DNA from: Ligula intestinalis
Taxonomy: Eukaryota; Platyhelminthes; Cestoda; Diphyllobothriidea; Diphyllobothriidae
DNA length: 64,000 nucleotides
Direction: 5' to 3'
Assembly (NCBI GenBank): GCA_036362985.1
Contig: JAYGXS010000003.1
Location: 1,846,460 to 1,910,459 of the forward strand
In this document: positions 22,400-30,875 of the stretch, one piece after another
Position numbering within the stretch: position 1 is the first letter of the stretch
Layout of the letters: the number at the start of each line of letters is the position of its first letter
Translations under genes and position numbers: made by a program
Notes under the pieces: model-generated
Told to the model about the DNA's origin: nothing
Databases searched by the model: none
What the model saw: only the letters and a program-made list of their open reading frames with translations

Positions 22400-22975
22400 A
22401 TGCAAGTGAGGCCACGTTTAAGGAATCGCATTTATTGTTAAAAAAATTTTTGTTTTAAAAATTATGTTTAGCTAACTTGGGGATTCCCTTTCACAAGATG
22501 CGCTATCAAAAACGTTTTGAAAGCCATTTCTTCTACCGCATCGCGTGCATTGCACACAATCAAAGTTTCCACATATGTTACAGTGAAGGTAATGTAAGAA
22601 AGGCCTTATTTAATGTAAGTTAAGTAGAAATATACTTTTTCTATACATAACTTGCCACTTTTTTGTTATTTAGAAAAGAAAAATACAGCCAAACAGCTGC
22701 TTTCTGCTATCAACAAGTATGCCGACAAAAAAGACTTATCCTAGGCAGAGGGGTTATTAAGGAGGGTGTTATAAACACAGTTGTTGTCGTTGGGCGAACA
22801 CAACAGGAAGAGGAGGAGTATGCAATGTACACAGAGAAAGACATTGACTAACACTGCTATGGAGATCGTAGAAAAACTAGAGCGAGAAAGCAACAGGCAC
22901 GCGTTTTGTACTTTAGTTATCTATCAAGGAATTTCTGAGTGTTAAGGTCTTGCTAACGACTGCACCGTTTAGCTA
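22400..22975 (+). repeat. Dispersed repeats R4 and R3 (left half)
   Basis: 22400-22690 aligns with 23280-23570 (GCCACGTTTAAGGA, GTAAGAAAGGCCTTATT, CTTTTTTGTTATTTA). 22680-22975 is the left half of repeat R3. No coding function is recognised. Confidence 0.5.
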
Positions 22976-23279
22976 GACCTGATGCAACTTTCATGACAAA
23001 ATTCAATTTGTTACTTTAGCATACAGGTTTTTTTATTAACTGGGTGAATTTAATAATTTGAAAGGTCTTTGTTTGAAAAACTGCCCCCTTAGTTAAAGTC
23101 ACGAAGTTCAATAGGCACAAAGTTTGGCTAAGCCATGATTTAGTTTATACCGAAGAAATTTCCTATGCTATAAGGTACAGCAGCACAAATTAATTTTATT
23201 AATATGCGTTGTGCTATGTAAGAATTCCGGAAACGGTAACAACAGAAGAAAAATTGTCCCTTTTGACGTTGCTCAAATA

Positions 23280-23570
23280 GAAGCGAAGCCAAGTTTAAGG
23301 AGACATATTTATTTTTAGAAACGATCGACAATTTAAGTTAGAAAAAAATTTTCAGCTAAACTGTGAGGTGTCTTTGGACAAAATTAGGTAACAAAAATGT
23401 TTTTTTCGCATTTTGTTTTACCACACCACTCTACTTAACGAATAAGCTAAGTGTCCGCATATTACATCTTAAAATTAATGTAAGGAAGGCCTTATTGAGA
23501 GTAAGTCAGGTATTAATATACTCATTTGTAAACTTAACGTTCCGCTCATGTGTTATTTAAAAACAAACCA
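23280..23570 (+). repeat. Dispersed repeat R4, second copy
   Basis: Direct repeat of 22400-22690, about 880 bases to the right. It lies inside the 1.45-kb segment that separates the two halves of R3 copy 2. Confidence 0.5.
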
Positions 23571-24419
23571 GGCAGAACAATAATCAGCATTTAAAAAAAT
23601 GGCCACATATAGGGCCAGACTTTTTGCATTCGCAAGCTTATAAAAAATCGTGGAACCAATACACTTATGCGATAAAATAATCCATTTAAAAGTGTGTTCT
23701 TTCATTGCCAGTCAAATTGAATCATTTATGCTCAGGTTATTTTAAAAAATTGTCAAAAGTTTCCAACTACATTATGGCATTACCTTGGAAATAGGTAATA
23801 TACACAAAAATTCGTCAGAGAAATATCAATTAAGCACTTTCCAAGGAGGCACTCTAGTAAAGAATGTTTTTTTGATAGAAATAACTATATATGAGTAATT
23901 TTGCGGACATTTTTATGCCTGGCAACGTGGTTTGCTCTTTTTAAGCCTTTCTAGGTATGATTAACATGGTCAGGTTTGAAAGAATTAATATCCATTAACC
24001 CCTATTTTTCGGTAAATTTTCTTTATGTTTATCTTATTTTAACGGTTTGGATTTAAACGTTGAATAAACGCGCAATTTATCAAAGAAAGCACTGAAAACG
24101 AGCAAAATGATGCCAGACTTTATTGGACGATATTCAATAAATCGTTATCCATTGATGGTAATATGTAAAAAATATTTTGACCTGAAAAATTAATTTTTAT
24201 ATAAAGATATAGGTTACGTTTCCTGTTCTCATTTTTAGCTTTTTTTTACTCTCCGGATCTTGGGCATCACCGGGGTCATTTCATTTTTATTAACAAACAT
24301 TTTATACTTTTTATAGTTATTTTGACTACTTAATATGATAAATGCTGCTCATTGTTTTTCTGATTTTTCTTACATATTTTTCGCCGGTATGCGAGTAATT
24401 ATCAAACTTTTACAAACGT

Positions 24420-24690
24420 ATGCATGTTGCAGACAGCACTCGGCATGCTGTATGTGTTATCCTAGAGTTAAGGGCTGGCCAAAGGTTTTACCAACGTTAG
24501 AGAGTAGACTCCAAATGCGCTAAGCATCGAAGCAGGAAGAAGGGAAACCACTCATGCATCAGTAATTCTGAAACGTTTGTTGAATTATAAAAGAGTTCCA
24601 ACGTATGGTTATAATAATAAGTATTGTAAAGCACAACGCCTGCTTGAAAGTGAGTATTTTTTTGCCACTTGTCAATGACGGCATAAGTTG
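24420..24690 (+). repeat. Dispersed repeat R3, right half of the split copy
   Basis: It matches 21670-21910. The left half of the same copy lies at 22680-22975. Between them, 22976-24419 is AT-rich and contains R4 copy 2 and no recognised gene. Confidence 0.5.
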
Positions 24691-24785
24691 AACGCATTGT
24701 TTTCATTGATTTTTAATGTTTCTGCATACTCAGGCGTCATTTTTAGAAACTTTAGACGAAGTGATCGATCGAGTCTTCTTCTTCT

Positions 24786-25991
24786 CAAAGTTATCATTTC
24801 TCGTGCTCAACTGGTAGTTGATTACTTTTCCCGTAAGTTTAATGATCAAAGAACCTGCGTATCAGAGAAGGTAAATTTAAAAGTCTCAAAGGATCTCAAA
24901 ATTACAAAATACTACAAAATCACAAAAAACAATATCCTTAGGTATAAAATCGGCAATGACCCCGTTATCGTGCCGGCGGACAAGGGGCGGTCCACTGTCA
25001 TATTGGACAGGATAGACTACATTTGCAAGGCTCAAACTTTGTTAGACGATCGTTAGTCCTTCGTCCCATGCAAATCCAACCCCATGAAAACGCTGACACG
25101 CGAGATCAACACAACGCTGTTGGCAATGGAGAACTCGGGTGCCATATCGTCAATCGACCGACGCATGGAGAGAGCGCAAGAAACGCCTCTAGCCCGCTTC
25201 TATGGTCTCCCCAAGGTGCACAAAGAGGGCGCACCCCTCCGGCCAATCGTATCTCTCAGCGGAACTTCAACCTACGGACTGGTAAAGTGGCTGTTCCGAA
25301 GGCTCAAATTCTTCACCACTGATTCATCCACAACAGTCAGGTCGTCAACGCAATTCCTGGAGAAACTTAGAGGGGTAAGCCTCCTGCCAAATGATATCAT
25401 GGTTTCCTTTGATGTCACGGTCCTTTTTACTTCTATTCCACAGGACCTGACCATCGAGACTATCCAACTTCTCCAAAGAGAAAAGTACGATGAAACGGAG
25501 ACTCGCCTTGGGCATGAACAAGTCCTCCAGCTCCTCAAGTTCTGTCTGAAGTCGTATTCCACCTTCAACGAAATTATCTACGAGCAGGTTAAGGGCACGC
25601 CTATTTGTTCGCTTACTTCCGGCCTCATAACAGAGGCGGTCCTGCAACACCACAGACCGAAATTCTGGGCTCGGCATGTAGACGACACCTTCGTTGTTAT
25701 TGAGCGGGATCAGGTGCGGACATTCAAAAATGTCTAAACGCCGTCTTCCCGGACATTTAATTTATGATTGAGGAAGAAAAAAACTACCAACTGACCTTCC
25801 TAGATGTCCTCGTTTGCCGCAAAGACGATGGTGGCCTAAAAACTAAAGTGTTCAGGGAAGCAACAAACACCAAGCAAGTCCTGAACTACAACAGCAACCG
25901 GCCAATCAGTCCCAAACGCAGCTGCGTAAGAGCGCTAATCAGGCGCGTTGAAACGCACTGCAGCAAAGTAGACGACAAAGTTGCAGAATAA
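24786..25991 (+). pseudogene. Reverse transcriptase of PLE-B (frameshifted)
   Basis: The N-terminal part (from about 24786 to 25056) has IVPADKGRSTVILDRIDY, the conserved PLE lead-in. After a break at 25056-25084 come FYGLPKVHKEGAPLRPIVS (fingers motifs), VSFDVTVLFTSIP (motif A, catalytic Asp), KGTPICSLTSGLI (motif B, where related copies have a GSP core), and HVDDTFVVIERDQ (motif C; the catalytic DD is kept but the usual Tyr is His). A frameshift near 25737 leads to YQLTFLDVLVCR and the thumb to 25991, where a stop lies. In the family this enzyme copies element RNA at the nicked target. Confidence 0.88.
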
Positions 25992-26600
25992 AAATATGTT
26001 CGACGGGTACTGAGAGCAAATGGTAACCCGCGCAATTTTGTCAATCAACGCACACGCAAACGAGTAAAGAAGGCAAGTCAAACTAGTCCAAACGTTTGGC
26101 GGGCCCTTCCGTACGTGAAAAACGTTTCGGAAGCGGTCAGCCGTCTCCTCACCCCACTTGGAGTTGGAGTTACGCACAGGCCAGAAGCAATCATCAGGCA
26201 CCGGGTCCTGAGGCCAAAAGGCCCACTGCCACGACAGAAAACGGCTGGAGTCGTAAATCGGATCTGGTGTAGTTGTGGACAAAGCAACTACGTCGGAGAA
26301 ACTGGGAGAATACTCCGGATGCAAATGGCCGAGCATGCATCGACGGTGAGGAGCAAAGACCCTAATTCCCAAGTTGCAGCTCATTCGACGGGACCCGGCC
26401 ATATTTTTAAGATTTACGAGGTCGAAATCCTCGCAAGATGTGACAACCGCGTGAGTCGCGAACTGCTCGAGTCATGGTCCTACGGCCCCCAGTCTATCAC
26501 AAAAACGCAACGAGTTGGAGTTCCCATACGGTGTAATGAGACATTTCCTAAGCGAGAGAATCAGTCACGTGGGAAGGACTGGGCGCAACGACAATTCTGA
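25992..26600 (+). pseudogene. Connector and GIY-YIG endonuclease of PLE-B
   Basis: It continues the reverse transcriptase after the stop near 25989. The connector reads VWRALPYVKNVSEAVSRLL, then GVGVTHRPEAIIRH and LRPKGPLPRQ. The endonuclease starts AGVVNRIWCSCGQSNYVGE, then TGR, with CxCG..NYVG in place of the YIG motif, followed by a MAEHASTVRSKDPNSQVAAH helix and RVSRELLESW. A frame change near 26510 restores the rest of the tail. In the family this domain cuts target DNA. Several stops and shifts make it non-functional. Confidence 0.88.
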
Positions 26601-26601
26601 T
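26590..26601 (+). repeat. 12-bp target-site duplication, left
   Basis: GACAATTCTGAT is identical to 26828-26839 and flanks the 226-bp insert. The related copy at about 54950-54975 shows the uninterrupted order of these bases. Confidence 0.8.
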
Positions 26602-26673
26602 ACAAGCGAACATCCGTGTCCCAGGAAGCAATTGAGAAGAAGAAGACTCGACCGCTGGGACAATATGTTTATT

Positions 26674-26717
26674 CGCCTGACGTTTCGATATCCGTCGCGG
26701 ATTCGTCATCAGAGACA
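26674..26717 (-). ncRNA. Hammerhead ribozyme motif, minus strand
   Basis: Reverse complement of the motif at 26739-26782, with the same core and stems. It is the left arm of the head-to-head pair. Confidence 0.6.
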
Positions 26718-26738
26718 TGATGACGATGATGCTACTCA

Positions 26739-26782
26739 TGTCTCTGATGACGAATCCGCGACGGATATCGAAACGTCAGGCG
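26739..26782 (+). ncRNA. Hammerhead ribozyme motif, plus strand
   Basis: Stem I is TGTCT paired with AGGCG (five pairs, two of them G-U). The core CTGATGA spans 26744-26750. Stem II is GAATCCG paired with CGGATATC, with one bulged A and a three-base loop. GAAA is followed by C and the cleavage triplet GTC (26775-26777). Stem III is minimal, so a monomer would fold poorly and a dimeric form is more likely. One extra C lies between the core A and stem II, which departs from the consensus. Confidence 0.6.
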
Positions 26783-26827
26783 AATAAACATATTGTCCCA
26801 GCGATCGAGTCTTCTTCTTCTTCTCTT

Positions 26828-26839
26828 GACAATTCTGAT
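26828..26839 (+). repeat. 12-bp target-site duplication, right
   Basis: GACAATTCTGAT, identical to 26590-26601. Confidence 0.8.
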
Positions 26840-26994
26840 GACAGCGGGCATAATTGTTGCGCAATTATCAACCCCGCATCTGAAGTGGACAAGAACGCCG
26901 TGATAATTAACGAGCCATCTCCGCACCAATTCAGGCCTCAAGCGATGGCTACAGGAACTGACAATGATAGTACGCGTGCGGTTGACCACTACAA

Positions 26995-27004
26995 ACTATA
27001 AATA
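26995..27004 (+). promoter_or_regulatory. TATA-like box of PLE-B terminal module
   Basis: ACTATAAATA lies about 60 bases before the ribozyme-like core at 27063. See 6049-6058 for the set. Confidence 0.45.
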
Positions 27005-27062
27005 CCATGTAATCTCTGCATATATCACCCTATCTGAACATGTTTCAGACTGTTCTTCGATT

Positions 27063-27104
27063 ACCTATGATGAGGGTTTCCCGAGGGAATCCGAAACGTC
27101 AGGA
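27063..27104 (+). ncRNA. Hammerhead-like motif, variant B
   Basis: The order is CCT, ATGATGA, GGGTTTCC, a short loop, GGAATCC, GAAAC, GTC, AGG. Stem II and the GAAAC-GTC side are canonical, but the first base of the CTGATGA core is A. Stem I has only three pairs (CCT with AGG). Activity is doubtful. Confidence 0.45.
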
Positions 27105-27148
27105 AAATAAAGTCCTTGTTCCAGTGATCGCATCTTCTTCTTCTAAAC

Positions 27149-27659
27149 ACACCTCAACCCGCTGACCGTGAGAACATCCCCCCTGTCTTCTTTGCGCATC
27201 GCAGCCAACCGGCGCCCACATTCAGAAGACGAGGAAAACCCCAACTGCTTGATTACCCTCAGCCACTTTTTTCGACCAATCTGACGATTCTATTAACGCT
27301 GCAATCAACTGAACATTTTTATCCTCCATGTCGTGTACCCATCTGATGATGAATGACCGAAAACAATTGTTTGCCAATATGACTTATCAACCATCTAAAA
27401 GTAGCTGTCATTGAGACATCTCTCACAATTCACTCTCGGGCACGCAGTTAACACCAGCCCCAGATTCGCCAGTTGCCACCGCTGCCTTAGGCAGCAACCT
27501 TGGGTCCTATGCACAATAAAGCCCTCAATCTGGTGACTCTTGCATTTTCCCTTCAACCTGCGATTCGACCTGACGATTGTATTGATCTGAGCATAACCAC
27601 AGCTTTGATCGCTAGATGCCCATTCATTTGACCACGATGAAAAAGCGGTGATTGCTAAT
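27149..27659. other. Unassigned sequence
   Basis: It lies between two PLE-B ends. No motif is recognised. Parts may be PLE-B untranslated sequence. Confidence 0.3.
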
Positions 27660-27765
27660 TAATTTTCACAGTGGTTATGAATGAGCAATCACCGCACCAA
27701 TTAAGACCTCAAGCGATGGCTACAGGAACGGACAATTATAGTACGCATGCGGGTGACCGCTGTGA

Positions 27766-27775
27766 ACTATAAATA
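27766..27775 (+). promoter_or_regulatory. TATA-like box of PLE-B terminal module
   Basis: ACTATAAATA followed by CCGTGCAA; same position as in the other terminal modules. Confidence 0.45.
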
Positions 27776-27833
27776 CCGTGCAATCTGTGCATGTATCACC
27801 TCTTATCTGCGCATGTCTCAGACTTGTTAACAA

Positions 27834-27880
27834 TTACCTATGACTAAGGATTCCCGATGTGATACGAAACGTCAGGACAA
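27834..27880 (+). ncRNA. Hammerhead-like motif, variant B
   Basis: CCTATGACTAAGGATTCCC, then CGAAAC and GTCAGG. The core is altered (ATGACTAA) and the right side of stem II is eroded (GTGATAC). Confidence 0.35.
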
Positions 27881-27903
27881 AAAAACTCTTGTTCCAGTGA
27901 TCG

Positions 27904-27941
27904 CTTCTTCTTCTTCTTCTTCTTCTTCTTCTTCTTCTTCT
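27904..27941 (+). repeat. (CTT)n microsatellite
   Basis: About 12 uninterrupted CTT units that extend the normal short (CTT)n end of a PLE-B terminal repeat. It is the longest such tail here. Confidence 0.95.
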
Positions 27942-28569
27942 GAACTGCTTCTTTGACCTCGGATGTTCTCGCCCTACCGGATTTAATGCTTTTCGTAGCG
28001 ACACCTTTTTTAATTACAAAATTTTGAAAAAAACGTACATAATAAACATCAAAGAAGACCTACAAAAAAGAGATTAGAGTGTATTTTTCCATTTAGTTTC
28101 TTTGAATCTACAAAGACGGATAATAGTTTAGAAAAATGCGTAATAATTTAACAATCATTTTCATTTAATTTCTCTGTAAGTTAATAGTTAATTTGGAATA
28201 AATCTGCTTATTCCGCACTCTATAGACGTTCCCTCAAAATATAAACCTTAAATTAAAGCCACCACTTTTGCTGCCAGCATGATGTGTCATTATACCTCCA
28301 TATAAGCAGGCATCTTTTAAAGGGGATGGTTTTTGTAAGCGTGTGGAAATAATCACGCTAAAAAGCTGACATCTGGACGTGACCGAACTGATTTGGAATA
28401 ATGCTGCATAATATTAACCCAAATAATTAGATACTTTTACTGAAATATTGTATGCCTCTAGTGTAATTTGAGTCAAACTCAATAGAATTCACTTTCGGTG
28501 ATGCAACTGATATTTCTTGAACGTATGTAAAGTTGCAAAAAGTCCCATCAAACAGTTCAGAAAATTAGT

Positions 28570-29105
28570 TGGTAAGCATACGTAGGCTTCTGATAAATTA
28601 TAATCAGGTCATTACATTTATATGGGAAGGGGATGAAAATTAGATATACTGAAAATTGTTTTTATATTTTAATTCAACTTATTTATTTGATTAGGGGAGG
28701 GGGTTTGGAAGTTGATAATAGTTGGCTGGCTATGCAGCAGGCAAGGGGAAAAAGACAGAGACAGCGCGGAACATTTCAGGCAATTATGTGACCGTTAGCT
28801 AAGCTCGGGGCTTGCAGGAGGTTTTGTGCGCGTACGAGACCGGCTTCCTCAACTAAAAAGCGGTTGCTTCTACCATTGCAAGCAAACACTGACTTGGGGA
28901 ATTTATATACTTAAGAGGGACCTTATAAATTTCCTTGAAGGCTTCGTTTGAGTTTACATGATTTGTAGAATCAACCATGTGTGCGATAATGGCGTAGTTT
29001 ATGCTCCTGACTTGACCTTGGATCAGCCATGACAGGAGGTGCTGCCGTATTTTTGTGGATAAACGCCGACTCTTGCGACCGACAGAGTTATGTAGCAAGT
29101 CAATT
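28570..29105 (-). mobile_element. Penelope-like element, group H, endonuclease fragment
   Basis: The minus strand reads GRKSRRLSTKIRQHLLSWL, then HMVDSTNHVNSNEAFKEIYK, then CLLAMVEATAF with a stop. This is the part of a GIY-YIG endonuclease just after the YIG strand. The 3' tail to 28570 contains the reverse complement of AAGCCTACGTATGCTTACC, shared with 4930-5515. The reverse transcriptase and GIY strand are absent. 27946-28569 to its left holds nothing recognised. Confidence 0.7.
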
Positions 29106-29289
29106 CATCGTTAACATGTGGTTAATACAAGAAGGCAAATGAAGTATCCAAGGCATAACAGTCGAGTTCATCTAGAACAGAATCAGATTTTTCCATTGGG
29201 CTTCTGTCGACGCTAACAAGTGCCTAAGCAGACCGTGTTTGGTAAAATGAATTCCAAGCCCACTGCCAGTTGATACATATAAAATTAGT

Positions 29290-29770
29290 AAATTTTCTAA
29301 ATATGTGAATAATTTCGAAATCTAGTGACTGCTACACTGGAATTCAAGGTTTACAAACTGCGCACTGTGTACATCCCATTTAAGGAAAATTAAGTGTTTG
29401 CCTACAGTTTGAGGAAGATATCGCATAGTTCACATGAAATAGTACAATAGATATGGAGCATGCCTTACAGAGTAAATGCAGCATTACCGAATTGACTGAT
29501 TCAATGCTCTATGAATAAGCACCTAAAATTGTAAAAAACTCATAATTAGAAATGTTTTAATACCCAAATATACCTTCTTCCATAAAATATATTTAAATTT
29601 GTAAAGACAATCAAATCAATGACAAAAAAGCATACTTCTTTAGTAGCCAATTTTTATGATGCATACTTTTTATTAGCTGTCAGAACGAAGATCATTAAAA
29701 ACCCAGCATCCTGACTTGACCTGAAAATATTGGGATGAGGTGTTTAATCGTCATTTCTGTAACCATACGT
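29290..29770 (+). repeat. Foldback-type element, partial copy
   Basis: Contains the family centre (AAACTGCGCACTGTGTACAT) and the right arm (AAAATATATTTAAATTTGTA to about 29765). The left arm is missing. Confidence 0.5.
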
Positions 29771-30429
29771 TATTAATATATTTGAATCGCAAACACATTT
29801 CAGAATTCAAAGTGACATTTCATGAGATAGGATATCTAGTGTAGTCGGACTTTCTTATGACGGAAGAGTTGAAGAGTAGATTATGTGAGAGCAAATGTGA
29901 ACCCTCAGTACTAACGAAACTTCAGCACATTGCCAACAATAATAATGCCAAAGCAATTACATGCATCACGGGACACTACAAGGAGGGAATTGAAAGTTTG
30001 CCACCTGATAATATAATTCAGAAATTTCGAAGAGCCCGGTGTGTATTTGCCCCCCACAACGGAACACGTCGTGGGTGCACTGGCACAACACAGGGACTAT
30101 CAATGACGCGAAGGCCCAACTTACGGATCCTTGATTGCCAGATGCCCTGTGCTATGCTGTATATAATATTTAAAGCAACAATGAATTCATTAGCATACGA
30201 CGCTAGCAGCGTTATGTCCATATTTAGCGACTCATTCCAGGACGATTTTACATGATGTTGGCAATTGTAGTATTTGACCAGTATGAATTGCTTGTGCTAT
30301 TCAGGTGCTGTGCATTTCATGCGGCAAATTTTAATAAGAGGGAATCCAGAACTCGTTGCCGACCTTTTTAAAGTATATTTCAAGAAATATACAACTTGTA
30401 TTTCTAATATTACTATCAGTTTGAAGAGA
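29771..30429 (+). other. Unrecognised open frame region
   Basis: A 132-codon frame at 29857-30255 begins MTEELKSRLCESKCEPSVL and contains a cysteine-rich middle (RRARCVF, RRGCTGT). I do not recognise a family. It ends shortly before a PLE-A remnant, and its right third could be degraded element sequence. Its length is only modestly above what chance gives in this track. It may be a host exon, a repeat frame or noise. Confidence 0.2.
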
Positions 30430-30875
30430 CCTGGTCACACATTTAAATTTTATTTAAAATTTATGAAGCTGTCTACCCTGTCTATTAACACGCTCAACGA
30501 CATGCCCAAACCATATTCAGTGCTGCGGATTAATTTGGCGAAAGCCACTAGCTACTCAGGGAACACACAGGCGACCACCTGGCCAAATACCTGCATTAGG
30601 GAGTTATGTGACCGAGCGATCTTCGTGCCCATGTCCACTACGTATGATGAAAGCTCAGCTGGTGATGCCCGACATGCCCACTATCAAGTAATTAGCGCAA
30701 AGTTTGGTAACTATCCTCGATAGGCAGGAGGCCTTTAATTTACATAGTTATGCAGTACCATAGCGACTTTATCCCGTGTGGATGAAGTTCCGATTTCTTC
30801 TACTGTATCTAATGATGGATTTGCGACGGATTTCGAGACCTCAGGCAAATAAAAATGTCGTCGCAGCAATAGCAT
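30430..30875 (+). mobile_element. Penelope-like element, group A, 3' end
   Basis: The frame from about 30423 reads RPGHTFKFYLKFM, then SINTLNDMPKPYSVLRINLA, and ends HYQVISAKFGNYPR with a stop at 30721. This is the C-terminal tail after the endonuclease core. A terminal module follows with a decayed hammerhead motif and AATAAA. The endonuclease core and reverse transcriptase are missing. Confidence 0.8.
30803..30846 (+). ncRNA. Decayed hammerhead-like motif, PLE-A terminal module
   Basis: TCTAATGATGGATTTGCG, then CGGATTTCGAGACCTCAGGC. Core and GAAA positions are mutated (AATGATG, GAGAC), and GTC is now CTC. Inactive by inspection. Confidence 0.45.

Larger units (their letters stand above)
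26602..26827. mobile_element. 226-bp insert made of two head-to-head PLE-A termini
   Basis: Arms 26634-26720 and 26736-26825 are near-perfect inverted repeats, with one mismatch seen and one CTT unit of length difference. Each arm holds the hammerhead motif, ATAAACATATTGTCCC and the (CTT)n end of the PLE-A terminal repeat. 26602-26633 is a non-matching 32-base left piece. The insert is flanked by a 12-bp duplication and lies in the endonuclease tail of PLE-B. It encodes nothing. Confidence 0.8.
24759..27148 (+). mobile_element. Penelope-like element, group B, nearly full length
   Basis: It begins with the end of a terminal repeat (GATCGAGTCTTCTTCTTCTC at about 24767) and ends with a second terminal module whose (CTT)n tail stops near 27148. 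Between them lie reverse transcriptase, connector and GIY-YIG endonuclease in order, with several frame changes. A 226-bp insertion (26602-26827) interrupts the 3' coding end. After it the frame resumes (SDDSGHNCCAIINP) and stops after HYKL at 27001. It is the most complete plus-strand PLE in the window, and it is inactive. Confidence 0.88.
27660..27945 (+). mobile_element. PLE-B terminal repeat fragment
   Basis: From CACCGCACCAATTAAGACC it follows the 3' untranslated part of PLE-B (compare 26910-27148 and 55060-55285), including GCGATGGCTACAGGAAC, the TATA-like box and the hammerhead-like motif. It has no coding part. It ends in an expanded (CTT)n tail. Confidence 0.75.

Noticed and set aside
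26732..26989. 85-codon minus-strand frame and its plus-strand partner 26717-27001 as genes
   Set aside because: They are read from the inverted hammerhead insert and the PLE-B tail. The frame repeats because the DNA is palindromic.
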